This document shows, piece after piece, positions 13,761 through 26,745 of a DNA stretch of 64,000 nt (its first letter is position 1; every line of letters begins with the position of its first letter). The position numbers and the translations under genes are program-made. Source of the DNA: Lates calcarifer (Eukaryota > Chordata > Actinopteri > Centropomidae); contig NC_066856.1 in NCBI RefSeq assembly GCF_001640805.2, forward strand, positions 4,743,377-4,807,376, read 5' to 3'. A model generated the notes under the pieces. The model was not told the origin of the DNA. It did no database searches and worked only from the letters and a program-made list of their open reading frames with translations.

Positions 13761-16420
13761 TCTCTAACACAGCTTTGGTTTTTTAAGTTGTGACAGTTAG
13801 TTTTTTGTCTTTTAAGACAAGATCTTTCTCATATTTCTTGGAAAAAAGTCAAATATGAGCGTATTACACAATGACTAATGCAGGTTCTGTCTACATGATT
13901 TGATTATTGACTCAGTCTTTGCTGATTCAACACACACTGAATGTGGAGCTTCATATTCACGATCTGCATTAAGTAAACTTGCAACCTTTTGACCCATGGT
14001 GAATCACTGCCCGTCTACAGATCCCCTCAGCTTTGTGGTGCATTTTAGTATCTTTCAGTTCATACTTTTCATTTTAGAGCCAACAGTTACAATCTCACCG
14101 CCTTCATGAAGTGAAAACATGGCAGAAAAAAAAGAAAGAAAAACAGACAAACAAACAACTTCAAATGAATAATAATGTCGATCCATTTTTGCTTGGATGC
14201 ATGAATGGACAACTGTTTGCTAACACATTTGCCATATCAACTGTATGAGGTTATAGAGTAAAATAAAAATCCATTGTGTTTAATCATGTTTTAGCGCCAT
14301 GGTCTCTAGGACCCAAAACAGAGGTCCACTAAAGATTTTCTTTGAAACATGAGACATGTTATTAGCTCAAAATTATATTTAGATGTTAAAATAAACTTAA
14401 AATAAATCGATCCTGATCCTTTCTTTACTCCATTGTGCTTTGTCCACCACAGCCTGCTAGTGTTGCATCACTGCTCTCTTTTATGGCAGCCTACAGTGTG
14501 GCATTTAGCTGCATATGCAATGAAAGTTAGAGTGTGTAAATATAAAAAATTCACTCAGCCACAATGTTGTGAATTTAGACACTGCACAGATTCGCTTAAC
14601 TCAGATGCTGACATATCTATCATCTCTCTCTTTTCTTATCAGCCAAAGTCTACAACTGTTATTTTATTGTGTCAGTTACATATTTAATGAACATTTAGGC
14701 AACTATTAGACTCAACATTAAAGGACTCAGTGGCCAAACAAACTTGATTGGACATCCCTAATCCTAAGTATGTTTCTAAGATGTTAAATGGGGTGCTGGG
14801 CCTAAGCAGAACAGTAAGGTTAATATACAAAAGCAAAAAAAAATACAAAAATAAAAATGGCTCAGACAGACTTAGTGTTTCAGCCCACTGTGACTATGAG
14901 TAAGCAGGTAAAGATCAAACATGAAAAGAATTGCTCATAGTGTGAGATGGGAAATGTCCAATAAAGACAAAGGATTAGATTGTCAATGTCCACGTTTGCT
15001 TATTATCCTTCTTTTACCTGATTTTCTCAACGGAGCTCATCAGTGCAACACTGTTCAACAGCCACATTTTAGATCTCATATATTGTGTGTCAGTTGAGCG
15101 TGGAAGGATCAAAGGTCAGTGTTGGATTCTTAAAAACGAGTCCACAGATGTTAGCATATTAACATGCCAGGAAGATAACTGAAGAAAACTGTCCAATTAA
15201 TTGAATGAAACTGCTGTCTGAATGGTAGGAAACACACAATCCTTAGATTCCACAATCTACAGGACTGCTGTTTGGTTTGTAAAATACCCAGTGCTCATGT
15301 AAAAATGATGTAGTGTGAATGGCTAAAACACTCCAGATGCCTGTGTGGTCTTTGAAAGAATGCAAGAAGAAAAGATTTTTAATGGGTTACAGCTTCAGGC
15401 CTCACAATACAAATAATAGTGAAGTAATTTGTAAAAACAACACATTGTATAAATCAGATTATTTTTGTTTCTGGCCTTTATATTGGGATTAGGGACCATC
15501 GCTAATACCTGACTTATCCTTGACGACAGGAATATGAGAGCATGGAAAATGGTAATTGGCCTCATTGACCAGCTTTAGTTGAAAAAGTGCCTGAGGAGAG
15601 AAAGGATGTGGGATTTGTAAAACATTAATAATACCTCTGTTTCTGAGCAAACCCTTAAGAAAGCCAAAATGTTTGTAGAAAAGTTAAATAGATTCTTTAA
15701 AATTAAATCTGATCATAAGTACATAGAACTGAATGAGGCTAAATTTAAAGAGTTAAAAATGTGCTGCAAATTTATGCAGTATTGAATTTTTGCTTTGAAA
15801 CATCTTTCAGATTTTATGATTTATCGCCTAGGGGCCTGTAATGAAAACTCATTAAAAACCATTGTTCACACTTTCATTTATAACACAGGAAAAAATAATA
15901 TACATAATCTATGTTATAGAGATGGGCATTCATTTTTAAAGATTAAGGATGAAAAACTACATAACTTCCTTGTGTGCACACCTCCCGTAATTGTGTTTTG
16001 TTTTGTGTTTATATTTAAATCATACCTGCATTTACAAAGTATTCAATCCTTCATGCAACATTACAAGTGCTTCATTTACTTCTCATTAGGGATCATCAGA
16101 GTGAAACACACAGGGATTCACAGAGCTGCACAGGAACAACACGCACTCTCACACACACACACACACACGCGCACCTGCTACTCCAACGTCCTCATAATTC
16201 ACTACTTGTGCTATCCATCAGTGCATTATCATGATAGGTGGCAAAGACTCATTCAAGTATTAACATGAAGCTCTGGTCTTGCGAAACACTCAATGACATT
16301 TGGTGGTGCGTCCCAACATAATTGGATGTACTCAGAAATCCCTCTTCAAAGGCTAATAAAGCACAAAACAGATTTTTGACACATTTTATGATTACATTAA
16401 GTGGGAAAAAATGCTTTATG
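13761..16420. other. Intergenic, no gene seen
   Basis: AT-rich. A CA run lies at 16149-16168. A 157-codon open stretch at 15795-16268 crosses that run and has no domain content. Confidence 0.4.
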
Positions 16421-16424
16421 GTTG

Positions 16425-16700
16425 CACCTCAGCACAGGCTAAAGCCATTAATTGTTCAAGGTTTCACCTTGCAGTAATGAAGTGGTGCAGGGTTTAATGG
16501 GCTTGGATCTGCAAATGTTACAGCAGCATAAAACTGGAACGTAATTATTTTGGCCCAATTAAAATATGACAGAATTATTCTGTTGAAATTAGGCAGTGAT
16601 ATTTGAGAGCCCGGAGAAGTGTACAGCTCTATTCAGAAGTGGTTAATTCAGGGCTGAGGATTATGACATATAGCTGAGCTGAAACCAAGGTGTGTGGTTA
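16425..16700. promoter_or_regulatory. Candidate conserved non-coding element
   Basis: Low-repeat block with several ATTA/TAAT cores (ATTAATTG near 16448, GTAATTAT near 16542, CCAATTAAAAT near 16556). It resembles vertebrate developmental enhancers in texture. Inferred, without comparison data. Confidence 0.25.
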
Positions 16701-18508
16701 GACAGCCAGCTCAAAGGAATGCTTCAGTCTCCATCCATCCTCCTTGACCTATTTAATGTAACACAGAATGAGTGTCAATTTAAAATGATCCCTTTTCTCT
16801 GTTTTGATGTTTTTTATTTAAGTTCTCACACCTACATACATTTTTTCATAAAGAGCAAATTTAATTAGAAAATACCGTTTGAATGTATTTGTCAGGGATG
16901 AAACTTACTCACTACCGAACCTTTCTGCCTTTCCAGTTCAAGGTGCTCAGTGTGTGCTCAATTAAAAAGGGAAACTAGAAAATAAGGATGATAGAATTGA
17001 AAATGTGCAAGGATAGGATAAGACAAACAGAAATACTAAATATTACAAAATACAAGGGACTGATTTTGTACCAGGATGACTGTAGGTGGTGAGGGGTGGG
17101 GGCAGTTGTTCTGAGTGTTGCAACAGGTGTATTCAAAAGCACTCCAGCAGCTTTGTCATGCAGTCTGAGACTGATCAAGGACAGACAGGGTCAAGGATGT
17201 GAAGCACCCTGTACTCCCACAATGTTCCCCAGCAGCAGATTGAAAACACTTCTCGGTTTGATTTCTGCTCAGGAACTATGGGCCGTACACCTTCTCCATC
17301 TCTCTCATGCCCGATGTGTCAGATGGTTATTTATTCCTCTGCCTCATTTAACATGAATGGTATCTGTATAAAATGTAACTTATTTGCCACAATGGAGGCA
17401 AGGCCAACCAAGTTAGAAACACTGGATCCGCACCATGGAAAAGCCCTTTCAGTGTGTGTGTGTGGGTGCGCACACTCAAACGAAGCCAGACCCCCCCAGA
17501 AATGGCTGATGGTTTGCCTCCAGTCTGCATTGCTTAATCTGTGCAGAGAGCAGTGTCGTGTTCCAATGAACTCACAATGTAAACGCAAAGAAAACTGGGT
17601 CCCTTTTTTGTTGGTGCACTTTTTGGTCCAGAGGACAGAGTTTGGTGGGAACTGTTGGTTTAATTTTATTATACTGTAAGTTCTTAAAATCATAAGGTAT
17701 AAAATATTAAGTGCCTTAAAATATTGCAAGTTATGATTTGGTGCTGTAAGGTGCTTATGCAAGGAGGTCCCTCAATACAAGAAACCTGTACCTGAATGTG
17801 AGTAAATTATTGTCTGTAGCTTAGGAAAAACTGACTGATTATATACAAAGTGTTGTAACACAGACTGAATCCAAGAGCGTAGGTTTGGTTTTAACTTGGG
17901 TAATTGGATTGGATGTCTGGCATTCTTTGCCGTTCATCCAATATGCACAGTTGTGTGTGCACACTAGCTCTAACGGGTTTTCTCCTCCCTTGAGAATTTC
18001 TGCTATTTTCCTGCTTGTCCATCTCAGTCTAATCTGTCACTTCCTTTTTCGCATGCTGTCCAATCCCGTTCATTCATTTCTGACATTACCTTATCTGGCC
18101 AATGATCTCTCTGCCCGTGTTTCTCGAACTGATCAGTCCACAGAAGCCAATCTTTAAATATCACTGTGTTTCTATCAGAATGTCTTTTAGCCATAGGATT
18201 GGACAATACACCACCTCCTCGTTACCTTGTCCCTTAGCATGATCCAGGTGTTTCATGTCACTTGGCTGATGTGAGTTATATCCAGTGAAGAACCAGCCAT
18301 TCATTCAACACCATTCAGATTCTACAACAACTGTTAGTACTGCAGCTAGCTGACAATGAAGTGTAGCTGGTTGCCAGATCATCAGGTCAGGTCTCTTCAT
18401 TATAATAGCCCACTTTTTGCAGAAAACACACAGGCAAAGCTTTTCATAGATCTTACAAGCAACGCTGCATGGAGTTAATATGATGAGAGGCAGTTTACAG
18501 TGAAAACA
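16701..18508. other. Intergenic, no gene seen
   Basis: Overlapping frames on both strands at 17278-17762 carry no domain. Nothing else recognised. Confidence 0.4.
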
Positions 18509-19136
18509 TACACTGATCAGCCACATCATTAAAAGCACTGACAGGTGAAGTGGATAACATCAATCATTTTGTTACTATACAATGTTCTTCTGGGAAGCCT
18601 TGGGTCCTAGCATTCATCTGGATGTCACTTCGACATGTACCACCAGACCAGACATAAGAACAACAAAGACTCCAACTCCCAGTCTCATTGATCTAGGATC
18701 TGTGGGACCTGCCTAATATTGTGTAGGTCCCCCTTTTGCCACCAAAACAGCTCTGACCTGTCAGGGCATGGACATATGACCTTAGAGGTGTCCGAGGAAT
18801 TGCAACAGATCCTTAAGGTCCAGTGGGTGGCTGGGTGGGGCCTCCATGGATCTGGCTTGTTCCAGTGTGTCCCACCTTGGGCTCTCTGTTGTGTTCCTCA
18901 AGACATTTCTGAGTTTTTGTGGTGTTGTGGAAGCACTGTCCTGCTGGGGGAGGTGTTATTGCCATGGGCAGGTGTGCTTGGTTTACAATAATATCTAGGT
19001 AGGTGGGTACGTGTCAAAGTAACATCCAGATGGAGAGATTTCCCAGTAGAACATTGTATTGAAACAAAATGATCAATGTCATCAATGTCATCACTTCACC
19101 TGTCAGTGGTTTTAATGTTGTGGCTGACTGGTGTAT
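18509..19136. mobile_element. Fold-back, non-autonomous Tc1-like element
   Basis: Both ends carry the same roughly 45-base terminal sequence in inverted orientation, starting 'tacactgatcagccacatca' on the left and ending '...gtggctgactggtgta' on the right, bounded by TA. Just inside each end is a copy of the same transposase-derived segment, again inverted: 18580-18650 on plus, and about 19005-19065 on minus. The centre (about 18708-18875) is minus-strand transposase 3' coding and end sequence; its 'cacaatattaggcagg' equivalent and '...agctgttttggtggcaaaag' are typical of the Tc1 C-terminus. No intact transposase remains. Confidence 0.72.
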
Positions 19137-21195
19137 GTAAAGTCCATGGAATCAACTCAAAACTAAATACTATTGTGGAGTCTTTATTTCTCATAATGCC
19201 AGGATTGCTTCTTCAATAGAAACACTGCCTGCTAACAATGACCTGTATAGATTTTCTAATAATATTGGCAATGTATTGGTAGTCTTAAATCTGGCAACTA
19301 CAGAAACTTTAGATTGCGTCAGTGATAAAATAAAACTCAACAAACTATGATAAAATTCCACTTAATAATAATATTCCACTCTTTACTAAAGCTAAAAGAA
19401 CAGCATCTGTCAATTCTGTATGATTTTGTGTGTCAACAACTACTGGCCAGCCAGCCATTAAGGCACAAAAATTGCTGTGGATGTTTTTTTGTTCACAGAT
19501 GATAAATCCTAATGATTATGTCTGGTGGCCTTACCAAAATAACACCAAAAAATACCAAGCATAAGACTTAAATGCTTGTGCTTAGCACAATAATTGGAAC
19601 AATAACTGTGTAATTATTTTCAAATCTTTGTGAATGCTCTTCCAATTATTAGCCATTTAAGCCAACAGAGAAATCAATATTTTACAATTAGTAGTAATTA
19701 TTAGACCATTTCTGTCTTTTTTCTGACTTGCTGCTGAAAATCCCTTTGGTGTTTTTGGTGTAATTGTTGTCTAAATTTGGTCTAATTATCCAGGGTGTAA
19801 TTTCCAGGGTTACCAGACTCCTTATATATATATATATCATGTATACTGTCCTGATATTAAGCTGTCACACTATTCACAAATTCCCTTGATGCTTTGTGAA
19901 TGGATTAAGAGGACCATCAGTATGTGTTTAGTATGTGTTAAGTATGTGTTTGGTACCACTGGTCATTAGGAGAACCATTCACAGCTCTGGACATCATTAT
20001 CACAGCTGGAAGGTCAGACCTGGGATCAGCCTCGTTAGAGGCTGAAAGATAAACAAGCAGGCGATGATTGTAGGAAGATTTAAGACAATTCAGGAAGGAT
20101 TTACACCATAAACATAAGGACATAATGTCACATACATCTGCCACAGTATGAGGAGCAGACACCTCAGGCCTATCTTACCTGAAATCGACTTCCATTCCAT
20201 AGATCAGCCTTTTAGCGCCAATGGCACATGGCCATCAGGATAACAATGATCAATTCAGCAGCCTAAGCCGATGCTGCTGGAGATGGCTTATTGATGTCCT
20301 CACATTGCGTGTAGCAGAGATGGTGCTGCTGGTGATTTAATGACAGATTGACTCGCTGGTTGAAGCTGGATCCTTCCAGAATGCTAAGTGGTGTAGTTAA
20401 CCTTTTCACAGCTGAACTGGACTTTTTTTGTCACATACAAAAATGTTAAATAAATCTCAAAGTTCCAGAGGCAAACATTCTATGTTAATGAAACAAAGCA
20501 CTCTCCAAGGATAGAGAGGCGGCAGATGATTCCGACAAGAAAGTCACTTACAGTAATTGCAGCATGAAGAAATGAACAGATGCCATCTCATGTAATTTGC
20601 AGCTGGGTATGTTGTTACTTTTCTTAACTGCAATATTCTGTTATTGTCCTCTGCTGTTTTAAGGTGAATCACCGGCTGGTGTCATGAATCATCTCTACAT
20701 GCCCACACAGAGTACACACATACATATGCAATCATCAGCATTGGATGTTGAAGTTCCCGGGCCAGTTGTTTTAAAGTCAGCAGCACTGTACTCTGTGTGC
20801 TTATTATCGTGCCATCATGCCAGCCTGTCCTCCCTCTAGTTTTGCCAGCATTCAATCAGAGAGCGAGGTCCCAATCTGCAATCTTGCAGGGCGTAATCAC
20901 CATGGCCACTGTAACAATCAGTTCCAGATACAGAGGCTGGGACTGTGTCAGTGTGTGTAGGTATGTGCTGATCAGTTTCAAGGAGAGAATATTACTCCTT
21001 GGTTACACTTTCACATCTAAAACAAAATAAGGGGTTTATTTTAAACATTATGTCTGTGATTATACTGTTTTAGAGGACCACACCAGTTTTGTTGTACTTG
21101 GTAGCTTATTTAGTGCACATACTACTTAATATTATCTATCAGTATGTTTCTGTGTTTTAGATTCATCATTGTTTTCCATTCATTTACACACAGTA
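19137..21195. other. Intergenic, no gene seen
   Basis: A (TA)n run lies at 19824-19839. Tandem 'agtatgtgtt' units sit at 19919-19951. Some ATTA-rich complex sequence at 19560-19800 could be regulatory, but I cannot support it. Confidence 0.35.
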
Positions 21196-21370
21196 TAAAA
21201 AGACATTTCTCAAGACAATTTCTTCAAATTTTGCAAAAACTTTCACCTGGACTCAAATGATAAGAATCTGGAGGTCAAAGGTCAAGGTTACCGTGACCAT
21301 GCAAAACACATTTTTTGGCTCAAGAATTCACACACTAACTAACTGCCATTAGTCACTAGGTCACTAGGAT
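21196..21370. repeat. Dispersed teleost repeat (unclassified)
   Basis: The text 'ttcttcaaattttgcaaaaa...ggactcaaatgataag...tggaggtcaaaggtcaaggt' is the degenerate form of a repeat commonly seen across fish genomes. Recognition is from memory of its wording, not from a search. Confidence 0.45.
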
Positions 21371-22611
21371 CCAATATTTCTCCTGCATTTTTATGAGGAA
21401 CTACTGGATCACACAGAGTAGAATATGAGCACCACAGATTACTGTTTTAGCTCTTTTCCCAGTTGATCAGGTAGAGTTATTGCACTCGTGGTGATGCACA
21501 TACATATTACTTTGGTTACCATGTTATGTTACCTGAATACACGCCACACCCAAGTCTGACGTCTGACGTCCAAAGGAATCATCCTAATGGGGTGAAACAA
21601 ACTAGTATCCGGTATTGACAGTTTTCACACCGGCTGAAATGAACCGAACCAAAGGGCAAAATGCACCAGTTGGTTTGAATTGAACTGGTTAGGTGTGTGT
21701 GAGAAAATTAAGGCTGAAGAAGCCCTTAGCAAAAAGTGCACAATAAAAGATCAAGTTCATGTATTTTTGAACTGATTTTGATAAGAAAAATACTGGCTTC
21801 ACTTGACACCCAGTTTTTCAAATGTAATTAGCTCTCCTGAGTGAGTTCTGATCATGCACTTTTGACAGCTAACTGAATTTGCTTTGAACTTATCTTGCAT
21901 AATATCAATGAAATGACTTCAAAATAATGTCACTGGAGCAATGTCAGTGGCCTTTCATACAATTTTTGACAAATAAGGCTTTAATCAAGTCTGACTACTC
22001 TTAGGTTGAAACCAACAATTTGATATTTAATAGTTAAGAAAATGGAAGTCTGTCCACTCAAGTCAGACTTAGTCAGTACACTGTGTTAATCAGCAATGGC
22101 TTTAAATTTCATTGAGTATGTAAGGATGAAGAGGTTTTAACAGAAGCAAAATAAAGAGGTTATGTGTGATAAATAAACTGTCTGTACCTCTGGTTCTATT
22201 TGTTCCGGTGTGTTGGAGATAAGCACCATACCACTATACTGGAGAGAAACAATATCAACAACAGCTGTAACATTTCAAAAACAATATTTAGCATTTCTAG
22301 CACTGTATCATATTGTTAAATATGCTTCAAAGTATTTGGTAAGGTTAGGTTATTCTAGCATTGCCTGTAATTTAACTTCTTCTAAATGATTAAATGATTG
22401 AAATAAAGATAATAACTTATACTATAATGCTTTAAAGTAGTGACTGTTCCTCAGTCATTCAGTGTTAATAAATACTTGTAATTATATACAGCTTAAGCTC
22501 ATAAGCTTATCATACACTTTAGTAACATATGTTAATGCAATGATTTTAACTCATATGGCGTCACTTTAATACAGGGTTTGCCTGATTTGTGTAGCAGGTT
22601 CAATTAAAACC
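21371..22611. other. Intergenic, no gene seen
   Basis: A stretch near 21620-21710 ('gaaccgaaccaaagg') resembles a common fish DNA-transposon fragment, but too weakly to call. Confidence 0.35.
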
Positions 22612-22985
22612 TCATGACATTTTTCTGCTGCTGGCCCCAAGCTCTGGAATAGTTTTCCATCTCACATTAAGTCCTGTCCCACTATTAACAATTTTAAATG
22701 AAACTCATACACCTGCTGTTTTATCTTGCTTTTAGTCAAGTCTGAGATTGCCTTATGATTTTGTCAGTCCAATCTTAATTAATTTTTTTATCTTATTTTT
22801 AAATGTCTTTCTACTGCACTTTAATCTGTTGTTGGTTTTCCCCTTGCATTGATTCTGATTTTATCATGGCCCTATTTACACATTTACTTATGTATACTTG
22901 TACTGCTAATCCATTTGCTGCAATTGTAAAGCACTTTGGGCCAACTCCTGTTGTTTTTGAATGTGCTATATAAATAAAACCAACT
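22612..22985 (+). mobile_element. LINE 3' end (L2-like), degenerate
   Basis: From 22624 the plus strand reads SAAGPKLWNSFPSHIKSC..., the L2-like LINE C-terminal tail, interrupted by a TGA after the NNFK position. The element ends at 22930-22980 with the characteristic 'aaagcactttgg...gaatgtgctatataaataaa' tail. This is a second, more decayed example of the class at 1-430. Confidence 0.75.
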
Positions 22986-24743
22986 TCACTTGACTTCTAA
23001 TTATGCTGCCAACTCAGAGTGTGCATGGTATCTAAAGGTTCTTCACATAAAGATGAAGAGATCACAAAACAAGAAAGTGATTAAGCATTCCACTTAAAGT
23101 TAACACATCAATAGACTGATTTGTAAAAAGAATGGTCAAAATCAAGGCAGCAGAGTCTGAGAAATTCTTGACTTTTTGTTCTTTTAGTATGGCTCAAGCT
23201 CCAACAACAATGGCTTCCACATTTCCCATGATGAAACTCAATAGCATCTTTCACTTTTACCTCTAACACAGGTGTTCTGTTTAAAACATTTTAAGTCTCA
23301 AACACAAGATGACAACAGCATGGGGTTATGTTTTTAAACTCTGGAATGTTCTCTCTGAAGAGGACATTGTACACATGTTTTCACAGGCTGAGCAACATTC
23401 ATTTCCTGTGTAAAATCTGTGAACTGCCCCTTTAATAAAAAGGTGAATCTTAATTGCAGGCCTGTGTCAGGACTCAAACTGGTCTTCTGCATGAAAGTCT
23501 TGAAAGCTGCGTACGCATCCACCACTCCGACCTCTACAACCTTACTTTCCACCTCACTACATAAAGGACAGACTATTTCCTTCATTGGCACTGGACATAT
23601 AAATAGTGAGGTGGGTAATTGTCCATTAAGGATATATAATTCCTTGGCATACCGGGCTGGACTGCCACACACTCTTATCAGAGGACATTTCTCTGCAAGT
23701 GAAATGTTCATAGTTACCAAACATCAGGGACACCACATCCTACCACCACTGCTACATGAAGAGTTTTCAATATTGCCATAATAAATATAGCGATGGGCCG
23801 TTAAGCTTGCTGTTCAGTTTTACATGCATCACATTAGAGGCCTCAAAGTGTAGTGTTAAGTTAAAGACATTGATAATGGACTGATTTGGGCTTTTAGGGT
23901 TTAAATGTTTGTCTTTTACCATTATTTTTATTTTATTTTTTTATTTGCCGGGTAGGTGTTGGATTAACCCCTAATGTGTGACACAGAGTGTATAATAATG
24001 TATATAGGCATGTCATGCTGTGGTAAATACATAGAGATGATTCATGATCAATTACATGGTCCTTTAAGTCCTCAATCACTAGTTCCTGTGGCAAAAGTTC
24101 AGTGATACCAGAATTTAATTTGGGAAAATTGGGAAAAAAAGTGTGAATCATGACATCTGGATTAATACTGATGGGGACTGTCCTTTGTAAAGAATGATTA
24201 AGGCCTATTTTACATTAAAGAGAATCTTGCCTGGAGTGCTTCTTTTACTTTTTGCCTGATCCACTGAATCCTCGGCTTTAATGGACAGCAGGGGAGGCAG
24301 TGTGCTCAGCCTGTACTGCCGACAGTCTTCCATCTGTTTATCTGAAGCTGTGATAGATGGGCTGTGGAAATTTCCTCCCCCTTGTGTAGCTGCAATCAGT
24401 CTCCCCATCACTACTGATAACACAGCGTGCCAAAAACACAACCTCACAATGGCAGCAGGTCCTCACAACAAACTGGGTTAATGATGCAGGAGGACTGCCT
24501 GTCACCCTCTGGACTCACAGAGGTCCGGCCTCATGTTTGTCTGTCTATCACAAGAATTTGATTCTCTTCCCCATTAGTCTGCTGGCCTGATAGAAGCAAA
24601 CATTAGAGCTGAGTTACAATAAAGGAGCTGTGTTAACTCTTTACCGGGGCACAGAGACATATTTTTGTTTTATATTCTTTCATACTTAGACTCACAGACT
24701 AATTTAAAAGAAATAAAACTGAAGAGATGAGTGGAGAAAACAA
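22986..24743. other. Intergenic, no gene seen
   Basis: Open stretches of about 120 codons exist on both strands at 23334-23781 and overlap almost entirely. Neither has a domain I recognise. The text has the feel of a dispersed repeat but was not assigned. Confidence 0.35.
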
Positions 24744-24966
24744 TTATATGGCCTTCAGTGTCTTCAGATGTCAACCCAGCTGAACACCTAAGGGAGACTT
24801 TTGAACAACTTGTCAGACAGTTCTCTTCACCACCAAACATCAAGACACCAAATAAAGGAATGTCTCTCGAAGAATGCTGTTCATGCCTCCAGTAGAGTTT
24901 CACATGTCTGGAGAATATATGACAAGGAGCTCTGAAGTTGTTCTACAGGCATCTTGCAAGACACTA
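24744..24966 (+). pseudogene. Tc1-like transposase C-terminal relic
   Basis: The plus strand reads WPSVSSDVNPAEHL, the segment carrying the final acidic residue of the DDE catalytic triad (the E in NPxEHL). It continues with RETFEQLVRQFSSPP, KTPNKGM-SLEECCS and a decayed equivalent of the usual proline-valine-glutamate segment, where a TAG interrupts the frame. The two upstream catalytic aspartates and the terminal repeats are absent. Non-functional fragment. Confidence 0.7.
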
Positions 24967-25880
24967 ATTTGTCGCCAATTTATACCTGCCACCAATAAAA
25001 CCTTTTTTTTTAAACTTTTTTTTTTTTTTAATTTTCAACTTAGGTTTAGTGGAAATTGTGGCATAAATCAAGTGATTAAGGAGATCTGAACTAAACATTG
25101 ATGGTTTTAATTCTGAATTCTTACTGGTTTGCAATTCACCAGTTTTTTAAATCATGGTGAATTATTGTGTTCATGTAAATTACAGCCTGTCAAGACATTT
25201 AGCCCACAGTGTTTTTTACAAGATAATGGACAGTGCCAGCTTCAGTGCCTTTTGGGACTTCATTAATTAATCTGTTATGATGACTGTATATGAACAAAAA
25301 ATATTTTTAGTGTTGCTTGCACAGATTCTGTAAGCATTTATAAGAATGTTGTAGCGTTTCAATACATTGATGTTGCACTGAAAATGTTTCTTGTGTTCTT
25401 TATTTGTTATAGTAAAAGCAACTCATTCATTATATTAGTTATATTTGTTAATAACTATCACCAGCAAAAGAGATCTGTCAAAATTTGGCAACCCAGAAGC
25501 TGTCTGCATTAATGACTTGTAACAGCTCCATAAAGCATTAATATTAATAAAGTCATTAGTGTAACTTATAAACCTTTATAAGAGGTGCCTTATTCTGATT
25601 GCTGCATTTATGTGCTTCTAAATCTATAAAAGCTGTGAATAGTGTTGAACAGTGTTGGCCTGATTCTGATGTGAGAAAATTAAACACAGATGACACACGC
25701 TGACCAAACGTGGGGTCTTTGCATTAATTGTAAGCTTCAGAATGGCAAGTTTTGCAGGAGAATAATTTATATACTGTATATCAATGTCCCACAAATAATC
25801 ACATTCAGTTCTTCATATTACTCAACTTTGTCATTCAAACTCTCACTCATCCATTTATCTAAATCCCCTGCCCTCCAGCA
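24967..25880. other. Intergenic, no gene seen
   Basis: T-rich runs at 25003-25031; otherwise unremarkable AT-rich sequence. Confidence 0.4.
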
Positions 25881-25884
25881 GAGT

Positions 25885-26430
25885 CCAACCAGACAATAGT
25901 TAATCTCCCCGTAGGCACAAAAATACATTTAATTTCATTACATATTCTCATTGCCTGCTACATATTGCTCCATATTATTTCATTAAACACACACAGAGCT
26001 GAGACTTTGGGTTTATAGCATTAAATTGGCAAAATAAATAAATAAATAAATAAAAATATAGTGAGCTTGCTGAAATCCACCACGGTGAGACAGGTAATTA
26101 GCATTAAGTAAAAAATTGTGTCATGATTTTCATGCTGCTATTAATTACTTCATCACATGAATTGGCTGAGAGAAACATAATGCCTGAATGTGTCCTAGTA
26201 ACTTTGCTGAAGAGATTATTTATCATCATGGGTTGTAATTATACCTGGGGCTCGGCAGATTCAAATGGATTTGCTGCGGAGCTGAAAGCATAAATGTTTG
26301 ATGAGATGTTTTCACTGATGTATGACTGGCTTTGCATTATAGCCGGAGAAAGGCTTACAGGTTTCGCTCACTGATAGTGTTTGCCTCAATCACTGGTGAT
26401 AAGATCAAGGACTTGTGGAGAGGGCTTTTC
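25885..26430. promoter_or_regulatory. Candidate conserved non-coding element, about 540 bp
   Basis: A long complex block broken only by a TAAA-type run at 26033-26053. It has many homeodomain-type cores (GTAATTAG near 26095, ATTAATTAC near 26140, GTAATTATAC near 26236) and GATA/TGACAG-like words. Among the most enhancer-like stretches in the left half. Inference from sequence texture only. Confidence 0.3.
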
Positions 26431-26599
26431 ACAATATACTGATTCCACACAAATATACCATTTGTCAAAGGTCAACAGTGTGAAACAAGTTGTGAGCAAT
26501 TACCATCTATAGCCCTGCATTCAATCAAACAGGCCCCCTGGGTCATTAATGTGCAGCCCTGTGACAGAAAACACAATGTCCTTCTGTGACTTGAGATTT

Positions 26600-26745
26600 G
26601 TCTCAGGTCAAGTCAATTTCATTCATATGGGACAAATCACAGATTTGTCATTTGTGCAGTATACAGCTGTTCGCCCCTTCATTTGGATAATGAAAAACAT
26701 GAAAACCTCCAACAGAAAAAAGGACAAACCAGAGAACCAATCCAG
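26600..26745 (-). repeat. Degenerate fish retroelement fragment
   Basis: 'caagtcaatttcattcatatgg', then 'aaatcacagatttgtc', 'cagtatacagctg' and 'ataatgaaaaacatgaaaac' follow, in order, the landmarks of a repeat commonly found in fish. Strand is assigned by analogy. Family not assigned. Confidence 0.45.

Noticed and set aside
15795..16268. 157-codon open stretch
   Set aside because: AT-rich, crosses a CA run, no domain, no splice context.
17278..17762. Long frames on both strands
   Set aside because: Mutually overlapping, partly over a TG run; no recognised domain or similarity.
21590..21720. Possible DNA-transposon fragment with 'gaaccgaaccaaagg'
   Set aside because: Too short and degenerate to assign; no inverted termini found.
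23334..23781. Opposed open stretches of about 120 codons
   Set aside because: Neither shows a family motif; may be a repeat, but I could not assign it.
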